Made by a program: the position numbers and the translations under genes. 64,000 nucleotides of DNA from Aureobasidium sp. EXF-3400. Taxonomy: Eukaryota; Ascomycota; Dothideomycetes; Dothideales; Saccotheciaceae. The DNA lies in assembly GCA_024195585.1 (NCBI GenBank), contig SWBL01000048.1, positions 1 through 64,000 on the forward strand, read 5' to 3'. Under the pieces are notes generated by a model. It was given only the letters and a program-made list of their open reading frames with translations, ran no database searches and was not told where the DNA came from. Positions 46,613 through 58,757 of this stretch are shown one piece after another (positions within the stretch are counted from its first letter, which is position 1; each line of letters starts with the position of its first letter).

Positions 46613-47526
46613 TTAGCACTCGGCGGGCGATGCTCTTGAGTTCATGAGAAGAGCAACAATCAGACCGTAAAGACCTAGATACCATGTCAGATTTGCGATG
46701 TGGGCGCAGAAGGCGGGTTGACTTACCCAAGACTTCGGCGAAAATGAGAATAAGAATCATTCCGACGAAGAGTCTGGGTTGTTGTGCGGTACCACGGACA
46801 CCAGCGTCACCAACGATACCGATGGCGAAACCGGCAGCGAGACCGGCAAGACCGACGGAGAGACCGGCACCGAGCTGGATGAAACCAGTGTAGAGAGCCA
46901 TGTTCTGCTGAAGATCGTTGGAGATCAAGACAGCAACAACCAGACCGTAAATGGCAATAATACCAGCCATAATGACGGGAATAATGTCTGTGGCGAGTTT
47001 AGCAGGTACACCAAGATTTCTTGCTCTCAAGGAACTGACTCTTGACGATCAGGTCAGGGCGGAGGACACCCATGGCCGAGATACCAACACCAGCCTTGGC
47101 GGTACCGTAGGCAGCACCAAAGCAGGTGAAGACAATGGCGGCGGTGCAGCCCATGGCACCAAAGAAGGGCTACGAATGTGTAAGCTGATGTTCATTTTGA
47201 AGCCAAGGTGCGTATAGCGATGGGTTGTGGAGATAGCGCAAGACGATAGAGGCCATTGTGAAGATTAGGTAGCAGGGGGCGGAGGCGGATTATGATATGT
47301 TTTGGTGTTGAGAGGAGCGTGGGGAGCAGCGCGCGAGACTTACGGCGTAGACGGGGCTATAAACACATCAAGTCAGCATTCTGAAAGGTAATCAAGGACT
47401 ATCGGGCGCTGGGCAGGACGTCTGCGGCTATGTAACAGCCAAAGAAGGCAAGTTGACGATAGCCTTTGGCGCAGACGTCGGGCCCAACGAGCTACAGGGG
47501 ACGACATACCAGAGATCGGTAGGCAT
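46613..47526 (-). CDS. VMA3: V-type H+-ATPase proteolipid subunit c (16 kDa)
   Basis: Five exons, complement of 46613-46674, 46727-46987, 47040-47169, 47344-47356 and 47510-47526, give exactly 160 residues, the length of yeast Vma3. Four transmembrane helices are present, and the proton-carrying glutamate is E138 in IFAEVLGLYG. Conserved loops [12 protein letters not shown] and [21 protein letters not shown] confirm the assignment. The subunit forms the membrane rotor ring in vacuolar and Golgi membranes. The second exon is a 13-nt microexon (encoding the end of the Cys codon's neighbour through PVYA) between introns of 153 and 174 bases. The gene is divergent from an MFS transporter 1.4 kb away. 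Confidence 0.96.
47344..47356 (-). other. 13-nt microexon of VMA3
   Basis: The exon completes a codon begun in exon 1 and supplies PVYA of the conserved CPVYAPFFG. It is flanked by TATAG on the acceptor side and GTAAGT on the donor side. Skipping it would shift the frame by one base. Confidence 0.85.
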
Positions 47527-48961
47527 CTTTGCGGTATGTGTGATGGATCTGCTTGGGATTGAGGGGGTATAGAGGCGGAGGCGATGTAGCAGAGAGTACA
47601 GCAGATGTAATAGCCAAGGGAGCGCGCGCGGTGACGATGTGACGATTTGAGGTTGTCTCGAGGCGTTGGCCGTCGGAGACAGCCACCCTTGGCATACACG
47701 TGATATCCCGTCCAGTTGAATCACCACCAGAAACTTGTTCTCTACCACCCACGACATGCTGCTTCTTCATCATCGCTACAGTAGTGGTCTTGATCAAACA
47801 GACAATAAACTCAGTGAAGAACAGCTTGATTGCGGCGTCAGTTCTTTCGGATTCCGAAAAATAGTTGTGGAGGGTATGACCCTGACCGTATAATGGTATT
47901 GATTTCCCGACACCATAACGATAGTTTGGTGCTTCTCGACTTGCAAAACATAGCTGGGTGATACTAGAAGTTCGACTTGGGTACTCTTCGACACTGTCGC
48001 TATTGTGGTTGGATTGCAGTTGACAAATCCATAATGGAGCATGGTATTGTTGAAAAGCCAACCACGACTACACGGTTCATCTTGGAGTTTGCACGTCGAC
48101 AGGTAAAGAGGCGAAACAATATAAATATTATGTTATCAGTATGCAATTACAACAACACAGAAGCTCTCGACGATCATTGGAAGGAGGAGCGACAAGGCAC
48201 TGTTCTTAAGTTCGAGAATGCTATTAGTACAGTGCTCAAAGGAAAGTCCACGGAGGCTCCGGAGCAACTCAATGTTCGCAAAACTACAGGAGATGGACGT
48301 CCACAGCCATCCAGCGTGGTCGCTCTGCAAGTCAAGGAGTCACGGCTGAAGCTAGACTACCAATAGTATATCCCGATTGATGGTAGCCTAAGTATGTCCT
48401 GTTCAACATTGATGTGCTACAAAAGGAGAGCTCGGTGTTTGTATGTAGTCGGAGACCGGCGATCCTGCCACCGACGTGGCTGACACAAACACGCGAAGGA
48501 GTGACCGCGACCAGCGCCTCCATTGTTTCTGCCGGCCATAGGCGCAACATTCCCTATTTCCACCCAGTCAAATGATAGCTCAGGGGGACGACGATGAACT
48601 AAGTCCCGACTGAGTCGGGTTCGGTGCAATTCAAGACGCCATATTCTGTAGAAGAGTAGGTCCCATGGACATCGGTCCCGTCTCCTATGCTCGGTCCCGA
48701 GCATGCGACTTTCTAACGCCCGCGCATTCCAAAACTCGCTGCCTGGTTGCCCGGATGGATTTTGTTTGAACCACCGACGTCCGCTTTGATTGGTCTTCTG
48801 AAATAAGTCGTTGCTGTGGGACTCTTGTATATCAGACCACTAGATCTCTGGTTTTTGTATCTTGTGTTCCCAAGCAACTTTCAATTCAGCTACCTTGGAC
48901 TGCTCCTCAAACACTATTCTCAACGATTACAACACACAATACCCTACGATCGTCAATCAAC
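47527..48961. promoter_or_regulatory. Divergent promoter region of VMA3 and the MFS gene
   Basis: On the MFS side an inverted CCAAT box (ATTGG, 48789-48793) precedes a GTATAT element (48827-48832) about 130 bases before the ATG. A plus-strand frame at 47977-48366 (129 codons) has no recognisable domain and I do not call it. Confidence 0.4.
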
Positions 48962-50712
48962 ATGTCTACCACAAGTATGGAGAAGGAGCCGCAAGTCGAC
49001 TCACCACAAGTCGATTCACCACCAAAGAATGAAGAAGAATCATATCTCACTGGTCTCACACTGCTCAGTGTGCTGGTATCGTTGGTACTTGTCATCTTCT
49101 TGATGATGCTCGACACATCCATCGTTGCTACAGCCATTCCTCGAATCACAACCCAATTCCATTCCCTCGATGATGTCGGCTGGTATGCATTTGATCCATC
49201 TATCGCATACCACTCTGTGGATAGTCTGCTAACCATCTTGTCAACTACAGGTATGGAAGTGCATACCTGCTGGCCAACTGTGCTCTACAACCTCTCGCCG
49301 GCAAAATCTACAAAGAGTTCAGCTACAAATGGACTTTCCTCTGGTTCTTTGCTCTCTTTGAGCTTGGTTCCCTGCTATGCGGCGTCGCTACCTCGTCAAA
49401 CATGTTCATCATTGGAAGAGCCGTTGCTGGCCTGGGATGTGCTGGCTTGTTGAACGGTGCCCTCTCTATCATCGCGGCTTCGGTGCCACTTGAGAAGAGA
49501 CCTCTATACATGGGCTTTATGATGGCCTTGAGTCAGCTTGGCATCTTATTTGGGCCCCTGATCGGCGGTGCTCTCACCCAGTACTCAACCTGGAGATGGT
49601 GCTTCTATATCAACTTGCCTATTGGTGGCGTTGTTGCAGTCATTCTCTTTTTCGCACCTGTCCCTGCTGGACCCGAAAAGACAGGAACCAAGGTATTCAA
49701 CCTCGGTGTGTTCCTTCGCAGTCTCGATCTCATTGGTTTCGGATTGTTCGCACCCGCCATCATTCAACTACTGCTTGCGCTCCAATGGGGTGGCACCAAG
49801 TATGCTTGGGGCAGCTCGACTGTCATTGGTCTCTTCTGCGGTGGCGCGGCAACTATTCTTGTGTTCCTGACCTGGGAGTACTTCAAGGGTGACGATGCTA
49901 TGATTCCTCTATCCATGGTTCGAAACCGCATCTTCGCATCCAGTTGTATGACTGTCTTCTTCACATTCGCGTCTATGCTGGTAAGTTATCCTACCCAACC
50001 TCATTTTTGAATCTTGCTGACCGTACTCCAGATCGTGAACTATTATCTGCCCATCTACTTCCAGGCTGTGCGCGGTGCTACGCCCACAATGAGTGGTGTC
50101 GACCTATTGCCCAGCATCCTCAGTCAAATGATTTTCGCAATTGTTTCTGGTATTGGAGTCAGAAAAGTAGGATACTTTTTGCCTTTCAGCATCGCATGCG
50201 GTATCCTCACTGCCATTTCCTGCGGTCTCTTGAGCATGCTCGGCCCTCACACCGCTATTGCCAGATGGATCGGATTCCAGATCCTTGGTGGTGTCGGAAG
50301 AGGCCTCGGTATCCAGATGCCAATCATCGCCATTCAAAACCTGCTGCCGAAATCGCAAGCTTCCGTGGCAATGTCATTGCTCATCTTCTCGCAAACATTT
50401 GGTGGAGCTCTCTTCCTCGCTCTATCACAAACAGTCTTCAACACCGGACTCTCCTCTGCGCTCCAAAAGTACGCACCCGAAGTTTCGGCTCAGACTGTTC
50501 TTGCTGCTGGTGCTACAGGCGTCAGAGGCGCTGTCTCGGAAGCCGTACTGCCTCATGTGCTGCAAGCATACACCGTGGCTATCAACCACGTGTTCTACCT
50601 TGGTGCTGGCACAGCAGCAGGAGCTGCAATCGTCTGTGTAGGTATGGGTATGCATTCCATCAAACCCAAGGCCGCACCGGTTGCTGCAGTGCCCGAGAAA
50701 GAGGTTGTTTGA
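48962..50712 (+). CDS. MFS multidrug exporter, DHA2 (14-spanner) type
   Basis: Three exons (48962-49182, 49251-49980, 50032-50712) give 543 residues. The pattern [17 protein letters not shown], followed by [24 protein letters not shown] split by intron 1, is typical of the fungal DHA2 family (toxin/drug:H+ antiporters). Motif C appears as [26 protein letters not shown] (shortened here to its ends GPLIGG and NLPIGG for matching). About 14 hydrophobic helices can be traced. Relatives export drugs or self-made metabolites; no biosynthetic genes are next to it, so a general efflux role is as likely. The N-terminus has a small direct repeat [10 protein letters not shown]. Confidence 0.9.
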
Positions 50713-51158
50713 CGACTTGGATGCTGCTTTCTTTCACGAATTGTACAACTATGGTTGCTCGTTATACCCCACTCCTCACTTACGAATCATGAATGCCCCT
50801 TCAGAAGTAAATAGAACCACAGCCTAATAAATGAATAAAAGTCATCCTGCTCAGAATCATCCACACCAGTTTTGAATCGTGATGTGTGAACCTTACCTGA
50901 GGGTCTTGAGCTACCAATAGATGCAGGTAGAAAGTAACACGAAAGACGAAGATATTCACTTCCATCCAACAATGTAGTGCAGCGGTATGCTACAGATAAT
51001 GAACCAAGTCCCAAGTTTTCCCTAAAGCGCATGTATTGTGTATGTAATTTCGAGCCAAGAGAGAAATGATGAATGATATGTTTGGGGGTATATGCTGTAC
51101 TGTATAAACACAAATGCTCTTTTTGTTTGTGGCGCGTCTAAACATGGTCTTTCTTCTT
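50713..51158. other. Convergent intergenic region
   Basis: 3' flanks of the MFS gene and RIB1. No feature seen. Confidence 0.4.
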
Positions 51159-52432
51159 CTAAGAAGGACTGAACATATGCTTGAATTTCTCAATCTGGCG
51201 GGCAAAAAGTCAGTCATCGAGTCTCTTTTACGCGGATCGAGAAAATTGCTTACCTTTGTTCCAATGTATTTCTCCAACTCAGGTCCTTGCACACCTTCTT
51301 TACCGCCAGAACTCCATGCCAGAGGAATCATGGGAACGCGCTCTTTGACCACAACTTCTCTTCCAGGACCCTCGACCGCACGCACCTTTTCCGGGTTATT
51401 CGTTAACAGTCTAATGCCTCTGTCACCTCCCAGCCCCAAATCCATCAACATAGCCGTTGCTAGACCATAACTTCTTGCGTCTGCGGGGTGTCTGAGGAGG
51501 AGATTCGCTTGCATGGTATCGTGACCCAGATCTTGCAGGTTGTAGGCTTTTAGTTTGGAGAGCAGACCTATACCACGGCCTTCTTGACGGAGGTAAATGA
51601 TTACACCGCCTAGAGATGGGATAGAGGCATCGGTGGGGTCGAAGGGTAGAGACATCAAACGAGCTGCTTCGTCAAGTTGCTCGCCGCAATCGCAACGTGC
51701 ACTCCATACTGTCTCGCCTGTGTAGCATTCACTGTGTATGCGCACCAAAGGCGCCAATGGCGAAGGCATATTTTGTGCCTCTGCCACTTTCATGGCTTTA
51801 TCTTGTCTTTCCTCCGTAGTCACTGCTTCAGGCGTGGGACTTCGCGATACCTGTGCGGCAGAAACACCTGCATCCTGCTTGATCTGATCCAAACGACTGG
51901 AAGTACGGCCAGGGTATAATTTGCCAACATAGGCGCCTCTGATCATACGGTCTTTTTCTGTCTCGCCCTCTCGCGGGGCATCGAGACTGCGGCTGCGGAT
52001 GTGGGGGCCAAAGACAATGGCCAGGTGCTCCTTGTTGTCTGCGCTGTTGTGGTACAAGTGCAGAAACATCTCCTGGCCTGCGGTGGTGGGGATGCGCGCG
52101 CGTACTTCGCAATTGACCTCGGGTAGCTCTTCCAGCACGGCGGGAGGGGCATCGGGTTCGGCGTCGTGGACTTCGGCATCGTGGGTAGCGGGGTTCGTCG
52201 AGGACTTGGCGGGGTCGGGTGTGCCCGAGGGTGAGATCAATGGCGGAGCGGCGGACACAGGCTCGGGGACAGGCTTGACGGTAGAGCCAGACTCGGAGGG
52301 TGTGGTGGTGTCCTGGTGCTCGAGGTCGTACTCGGACATTATCGACTTGTGGGACATGGACCGCTGAGCGTGCTGCGGCCGCGACGAATTGAGCGACGGT
52401 ATTACCGGCGATGCGTGTGCGGGATACGACAT
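51159..52432 (-). CDS. RIB1: GTP cyclohydrolase II (riboflavin pathway)
   Basis: Two exons, complement of 51159-51194 and 51254-52432, give 404 residues. The zinc site is in [18 protein letters not shown] and the catalytic block is [21 protein letters not shown] followed by GHDT; NNPEKV closes the domain. The enzyme opens GTP to the first pyrimidine intermediate of riboflavin in the cytosol. The N-terminal 110 residues are Ser/Thr/Pro-rich, and the ribA core begins around [15 protein letters not shown]. The second exon encodes only [11 protein letters not shown] but gives the expected conserved end. Without splicing the frame runs on for 90 spurious residues. Confidence 0.95.
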
Positions 52433-53303
52433 GGTTGCTGAGTGGTGTCGAGGATCAAGGAAACAAGGAAACAAGACGGCCTCAGAAGATAGACAGAAAG
52501 ATAGATCGGACAAGATCAAAAGTCTCGCGCTGTCATCATCCAGGGTCATTACTCAATCGATGCTTCTGGAGCCGAAATGCCCGACTTGCCCGCCTCGGAC
52601 CCCTCGCAGCCGATACCGCCCCGCCTGCCCTGCCGGAGCCTGATTGGTCGACATCTCCGACTAATTTGGGCAGAACTTCCCAATCTCCATGACTTTGTAA
52701 GCACGCCTTTGTCACTATATCACCTTCGGGAGAATGACTATATCACGTCCGAGAGATTGGAAAAGTAGATTATGATAGAGAAGAGAAATTCATTCAATTG
52801 ATCTAGCCGTAGCCAGCGCTCAAATACCGCTTGATTTTGTTTGCCTGCCAGAATGAAAGCAGACGAATCATCGGAAATCTCGAAGAAAAGAGAGAAGCCC
52901 AAAACAACTTACGAAAAAAACACAAGGATATCCCGCCAAAAAGCACCAAACTCCCCTTCAGAATACCCTAACCAAAAAGTCGCTCAGCATGCAACGCATG
53001 AATCAATTACGAAAACAAATCTTCGCTGAAACCAAATCCTCCGACCAACCGTCTTTGCAACCAAGCTCTTGTGGGGGAGGTATATTTCTCTCTTTCGGTT
53101 CAGGTGCTGTCGAAATCAGAATGGGTTGTCTTGTTTGTGCGTGCGTGTGTGTAACGAAGAACCAGAATTGAAAAAAGCAGTGTACGCAAAGTAAAGCAGA
53201 ATCGTGAATGAAGGATTCACCCGGTTTGGTCCAATAGACAAGGTCCGGGAAGTGGTATTTCTCTTCTTTTGTGTGTTTTGGTTTGAAGCGCAGGGTCGTC
53301 GAC
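52433..53303. other. Intergenic region between RIB1 start and G-alpha 3' end
   Basis: Holds the RIB1 promoter and G-alpha 3' flank. No supported gene. Confidence 0.4.
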
Positions 53304-54548
53304 TCACAACATCAATGAGTGCAGGTTGCGTTGAACGATCATGTCCTGCACGCTCTTCATCGTCTTTTCCAGTAGGTTGGTGTCTGTGGCCGTCGTGCCG
53401 TGCACGTAAACCTCCTTTGTAGGATCCCGTACTAGATTGCGGAACTTGTCGGCGAAGAACTTTTGTCCTGCTGCCACGTCGGTGTTGCTGCCTGTGTAAT
53501 CTGGGAAAGCGTCGTGAATGCGTCCTCGGCCTGATGAGACTTTTTCGGTGAAGAGATCGAGTTTGTTGAGGAATAGCACTAGGCCGGATTTCTCAAAGTA
53601 GCGACTGTTGGCAATGGATTCGAAAAGCATCAAAGCTTCGTGCATTTGGTTCTGGGTGCACCGTTAGCATGGAACCGACCCTCTTTGGGGTGTGCGTTTG
53701 AATCTTACTCCATTCTTGTCTTCGACCAGAACGTGGTCGAAACCGCTGATGGCCACGAGGAACAAGACGACTTGAACGTTGTCGAAGACGTGGATCCACT
53801 TCTTTCTCTCTGATCGTTGTCCGCCAACATCGAACATTCTGAAGGTCATGTTGCCGGTATCGAAGATGGTCTCGCTGATACCTGTCGTTCTAAGGCGTGC
53901 ACGCAGAATATCCTGATCTCCGGGAACATAGTTCTTTTCGAAAAGTCTGCTGAGGTCGCTCATGTAGCTGTTCACATGTCAGTCAGTGGTGTTAGCGTTC
54001 GAACAGTGACAAGAAGACGTACTATTCGAGGTTGTCGTGCAGCGCATATTCGTGACCCTTTGCGATGGCACCCTGAACGCCATCGTCGTCCCACAAGTTC
54101 TTGAAAGCGTGCATGCAGTCCAGCGGCATGGGATCATCGGTGCCAATTTCCGGTTCCGAGCACACGACTTCCATGGCTCTCATGTTCTGGGGGTTCTCGA
54201 AGGCGACATCGTGCTCTTCCATTGCGCCTTGGATACATTGGAAGGCATGGATCAGGTTGTTGAAGATGGTCACTTTCCATTGCCTACGCTCGTTTTGTGA
54301 GAAGCCCTTGGTGTGAATCAGGCGCATCTGCTTCAACACTGTCGACTTTCCGCTCTCTCCGGCACCTAGAAGCGTATGTCAGTATTCCTGCCTGTTTGGG
54401 TTGTCCCTGTGTATAACGCACCCAGTAGTAGGATCTTGACCTCTTTTGCTTGTTTCTTCTGGTCGGCCCTCAGTTGCTTCTCAATGTCGGCATTCTTCCT
54501 CGCCCGCGGGTCGTCCTGCTTGGAACTTCCGAAACACATGAAGCCCAT
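53304..54548 (-). CDS. Heterotrimeric G protein alpha subunit
   Basis: Four exons, complement of 53304-53651, 53709-53967, 54023-54365 and 54422-54548, give 358 residues. All G boxes are present: GAGESGKST (about 43-51), the arginine finger region [25 protein letters not shown] and the TTATDT motif. Gly2 fits N-myristoylation and Cys5 fits palmitoylation (MGFMCFG). The end is QRNLHSLML, without the Cys four from the end that pertussis-toxin-type Gi proteins carry. Fungi have three G-alpha groups controlling cAMP, growth and conidiation; the end and N-terminus argue against group I (FadA/GNA-1), but I cannot place it further. The introns are ordinary (50-60 bp). Confidence 0.93.
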
Positions 54549-56635
54549 TCGATCGGTGATGTGGTTGTGGCGGTAGATTTGGTGTAGTCAGGCTAGGCGG
54601 CGGCGGGAGTGTACTCGAGTGGTCGGCGCGTGACGAAAAGCGAAGAGGGTTCGTGTCGTTCGGGGGTGGTAATTTGACACAAAGGCAGGGAGATGAGGAT
54701 GTGATTGCGAATTGCGACAAAAAGACTCGTCGGGGTCTGTGTCTGAGAGCTATGATCCTTCGCCGAGCCAGCAATCGTGGTTCGTATAGGACAATATCTT
54801 GTTCGAATACGAATGAATGGGAGCACCTAAGGGATATGAGTGAAGAGGCAGGTAGGACAAAGCGGGACGAAAGGAGCAGAAACGTGGAATCAGCAAGGGA
54901 GGCCGTCCAAGATATGGAAGGATCGGAGCGTGGTATTCGTTCGTTCTTGACCATCAGCTCGCATACTCCAAACAGTGGGGTCGCGGCTTTAACTCAACTT
55001 ATTGCTAGTCGACCACGCCAGTCGTGCACTTCGGCGCCCACCCGTTGCGGGCCATGCAAAGACCACCTGAAACGTGCTACAAGTAGGTAGAAAGGAATTC
55101 TTAGGCCGTCGTCTGCCAGTCCCTTAGCTCCGTGAGATCAAGCATTGGACAATCGAGCACCAGTGTCAAGCCTGATACAACTTTATACCAGGCCTGTGGA
55201 TAGGTACTTGTACGTAGATGCATCGTACAACTTGTTTGAAGACACACACGGAGAAATCGAGTCTCTACTATTTTCTGCCGCGTGCAGCGTCGCACCTTCC
55301 TCGAGTTCCCCAAAGCTTCCCTTCCGTCTTACACACGCTCTTTCGCATGCCTTCCACATGTGTGAGGGCTTCATTTCATTCGATCGTCTTCCCGCCCTCG
55401 CGAGATTTGCCTACAGAGCCCTCCATTGTACTACGGAGTATCTATGCCAGTTCACGGGCTTTTTTCTGCCTTGTTGACTTGCGCATAGTCCAACTGTATA
55501 TTGTCTGCCATCGTGCCCTCTTATCACCTCATCAAACCCTATATTGACAGTCGGTTTGACTTCGAAGCTTCAACCTCAAAGCTCAAGCTGCAGCCATGCG
55601 TTCTTCTCATGCTCTCTCTTCAACGTGCATCCACCCCTCAGGCATGTATGCCGTCTGCAGGGAAGCAAGGGCTCCATGCATGAGCTACACTGCAGCATGC
55701 CAAGCACGGCCACAGCAGCACCACGCAGTGTTCTGGTTGAAAGAATGAGCCAACGACTTTGACAACTGCCGTCGGTCGTACTTCTCCCCGATGCAGCTTT
55801 CTTTCTCAATTGCTTGGTCGGAAACATCAGCGTGCTTTTTATGATCAGTCCGGTGTTTGTTCATCCTACTTTGTTAGGTGCTTCGGTCCCTGACCCTGGC
55901 GAGCCGTTAGGTACATGACCCGCCACGGCCCGTTCGCTGCCACCGAACCAAGGTGTTCATTTCACCCGTACTGGACCGAGTAACCCGGTGCAGTGCTCAA
56001 GAATGTTCTGTGCTGCTTCCTTCGCCCTCACCGATGCGCAGATACGAGAGGACAATCATTCTGTATCCACTTCCATGTGCGGGCCCTGATTGCCGGATGT
56101 ACGCCGTCGACGCCTCCAGGATGCTTCCGTCCACGGTTGGCTTAACAATAGTTTCGCCGTTTGAGAACAAAAAAAGGTTACTCTTTCTAACGGTCTCTGT
56201 AACAGACAAGCGAGTCATGTCGGCAGAATTACCCGTGGGCGTCTCAAGATTCGAATTCCAAAGTCAGAGCAATCGATATGATTCATGCACATTCCCATGC
56301 ATTGACGGTCGATCATCATGCCGGCGGTGACAGACACGTGGATAGCAGATTGACATGGCAATATATTGTCTTTGGGGATATCTCCCTATCACAGGATCAT
56401 CTCATACTAAGATGCAAGACGCCCGATCTGGCTGCCATAGAGTCGACCTCGCCAAAGGTCAATTTATCGTCCATGACCATGACCACGCCTATGCAACACT
56501 ACAAGAACCCCTCGCTCGCTTCTTACACACGCTATATTGGCATGTCATGTTGTTTTATCCTGACTCGGATGTCAGTGACTCTCTGGAGGATGAGTCCAGC
56601 CAACTGTCGTCGTTTCATCCATCGCAGATCCTATC
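54549..56635. other. Long non-coding interval upstream of G-alpha
   Basis: About 2.1 kb, the largest gene-free stretch inside the window. Frames on both strands are short and without domain. Part of it is likely the long leader and promoter usual for signalling genes. No repeats or RNA genes recognised. Confidence 0.45.
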
Positions 56636-58392
56636 CTACGGCACTTCTGAATCGAGGAGCTCGTCTTCCCACTCAGTGATTCCTCTGTCAGCGAGCTCAC
56701 GATTACGCTCATACCAACTGTTGAAGTCCAGTTCAGGCATCTCTCCACCGTGAAGTAGGTATTTGAGAATAGCACGATCGTGAGGGTGCGCGCCTTCTCC
56801 GACATCTAAACCATCTTCAAACAAGGCTTCGTCGCCAGAATCTCTTGGATAGTCTTCGTCATGCAGTCCTTCCAAATAGATGCGTTGTAAGCCGGTCTCA
56901 AATATCTCTGGAACTTGGCGAAGGACGGAATTCCAGGTGCCCATGTTCAGATCGCAGTCTACGAGTTCAAGGCAGCGCAGTGTTTTTGATTGCGCGCGGA
57001 GGAGCTCAGTTAGACTGCTCTCGGTTGCATTACAGCTCAGGCGTAGAGATTCAAGTTGTGGTAGCAAAGGGACCTTGATATAGGCTATCGTATCGTCTTC
57101 AGGATTCATGGCTCGTTCTTCGAGAGCCCAGCTGCCTTCGTCGTCTCGGCACTGAAATCTCAAGGTCTTCAACGAACGTGCTGCTGCTGATAAGATCGTG
57201 TTTATCTCTTGGAACAGTTGCCTTGTGTGTTTTACAGCGGCCTGTGGACCATGGAACGGAGAGTCGGTATACGTCACGTCCAGCTCTAGTCTTTCCAAGT
57301 GTGCCAAACCCTGGATTCTGGCGGAGACCAGCTCTCGAAGGTACTCTGACCTCATTTCAGGTATGTCCAGTTCAGAATCGGAACCGAAACCATACGACAG
57401 AGGGTACAACAGATTGTCTGACAGTTCGTCGTCCTCCTCGATCTCGTGATACTGTTCGTTCAGGTCGAGGAATGGTTGCCCGCCAACATTGACAAGTCGC
57501 AGATTTTTAAGAGGCGATGCATGAGATGAAGCTGCACGATGTCCGATTGCAGCCAAAAGACAATTTGCATGCTTCATGTGGACAGGCTTTCTCAACAAGT
57601 CCATGACACCATCGTCGTCATCGTCAACTTCGACGGCATTGAGTTGCATCCAGTTGTCAGGAGTAAGGATGATATCCTTCTTGATCTGCTTCCATGGAAA
57701 CTGGAGATGGTTGTCAGCAAAGCCATGCTTTGCATTCTCAACAGAAGTCAGGTTCGGCAGGCGTGCCAGAGCCTCATAGAATAATTCGTCCGGACCCCAA
57801 ACGTCTTGTCCATAAGAATGTATTGCGTACTGCTCGAAGTGATGATGCAACTCGTGGTGGCTGAGAGTGTGCTTGGGCATGCAGTTGTATTCTTTATACG
57901 CTGCTTGACGCAGATCTTGCCTCTCAGTCAATACTCGCATCCGGAAGTCGTACTCGTCATCTGAGGATAATCGACTGTCCATACGTGCTGTGTCCACTGT
58001 GATTCGATCCTGAGAATCTTGTAAGCCTTTGGTCCTTGTTCATAGACATTGAAGCTTAGCTTTACCTCGATGTACTTCTTGGAAAACAACGACCAAGGTT
58101 CACGCATATCGATCAGTTCATTGAACCCGTCTATCGAGTCAATCTCCGGTAGTACATCTCCTACGAAGACGAGACGTTTGATGCATGCTGCGATCTCTGG
58201 TCTTGACGAAAGTTCCACAAATCTGTCCAGATGTGATTGGAAGAAGGCTATGCGATATGTCTCGAATACTCGGGCGATTGTGAGGCCGCTAATATATTTG
58301 CATGTCGCCCGGAGATTTTTGCAGTCCTCGAATGTGCAATGTTCGAGAATGAGGTATAGAAGTTCTCGAGGCAGTGAGTCTAGCTGACCCAT
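56636..58392 (-). CDS. F-box protein with leucine-rich-like C-terminal region
   Basis: Two exons, complement of 56636-58009 and 58066-58392, give 566 residues; the intron uses donor GTAAAG, is 56 bases long, and joins the two frames in phase. The N-terminus (LDSLPRELLYLILEHCTFEDCKNL) is an F-box. The C-terminal two thirds contain leucine-spaced blocks (LEHLERLELDVTYTD-type segments; LPQLESLRLSCNATESSL; LRCLELVDCDLNMGTWNSVL), suggesting leucine-rich repeats for substrate binding. The end is acidic. Start chosen at ATG 58392 because the frame has no earlier ATG. Substrate unknown; it is divergent from the Smr gene. Confidence 0.75.
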
Positions 58393-58757
58393 GTTGTCAA
58401 AGTCAAGGTGATGAAAGTGTGACGGCTTCAAACGCGAAAATTATTGAATCCCGGATATTCACAAGAGCCACTCAATGATGTTAATTGCTCTCCCATCGTG
58501 AAGATGCAAATGGTCGCCAAGGGTGTGGTTCATGTGGAGGAGAAAGATCTTCGACCCCGGATTGTGTTTCTTGTTTCTTTGCCAAGCAAACAGTTTGATC
58601 AACAACTGGTCCAGCAGTAGTTGACTTTCGATGGTGGCTGATCTGGGCTCTGGCAGTGCCTATGGGTGTGCTGTCTAGTCTGTCTTTCATCTCCCGTCCT
58701 TATTTTCTTTCTCTCGCTTTACATTCATACCAATCTTCATATTCATAGTGCATAATC
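58393..58757. other. Divergent promoter region
   Basis: 365 bases between the F-box and Smr gene starts. No defined element recognised. Confidence 0.35.

Noticed and set aside
47977..48366. 129-codon plus-strand frame between VMA3 and the MFS gene
   Set aside because: No domain, no clear start context, and it lies in a divergent promoter; unsupported.
50990..51253. Unusual 88-residue C-terminal extension of GTP cyclohydrolase II
   Set aside because: It is intron plus 3' flank; splicing at 51253/51195 gives the normal short end [11 protein letters not shown].
54653..55090. 145-codon plus-strand frame opposite the G-alpha leader
   Set aside because: Polar, unstructured, no similarity recognised; probably chance in an antisense leader.
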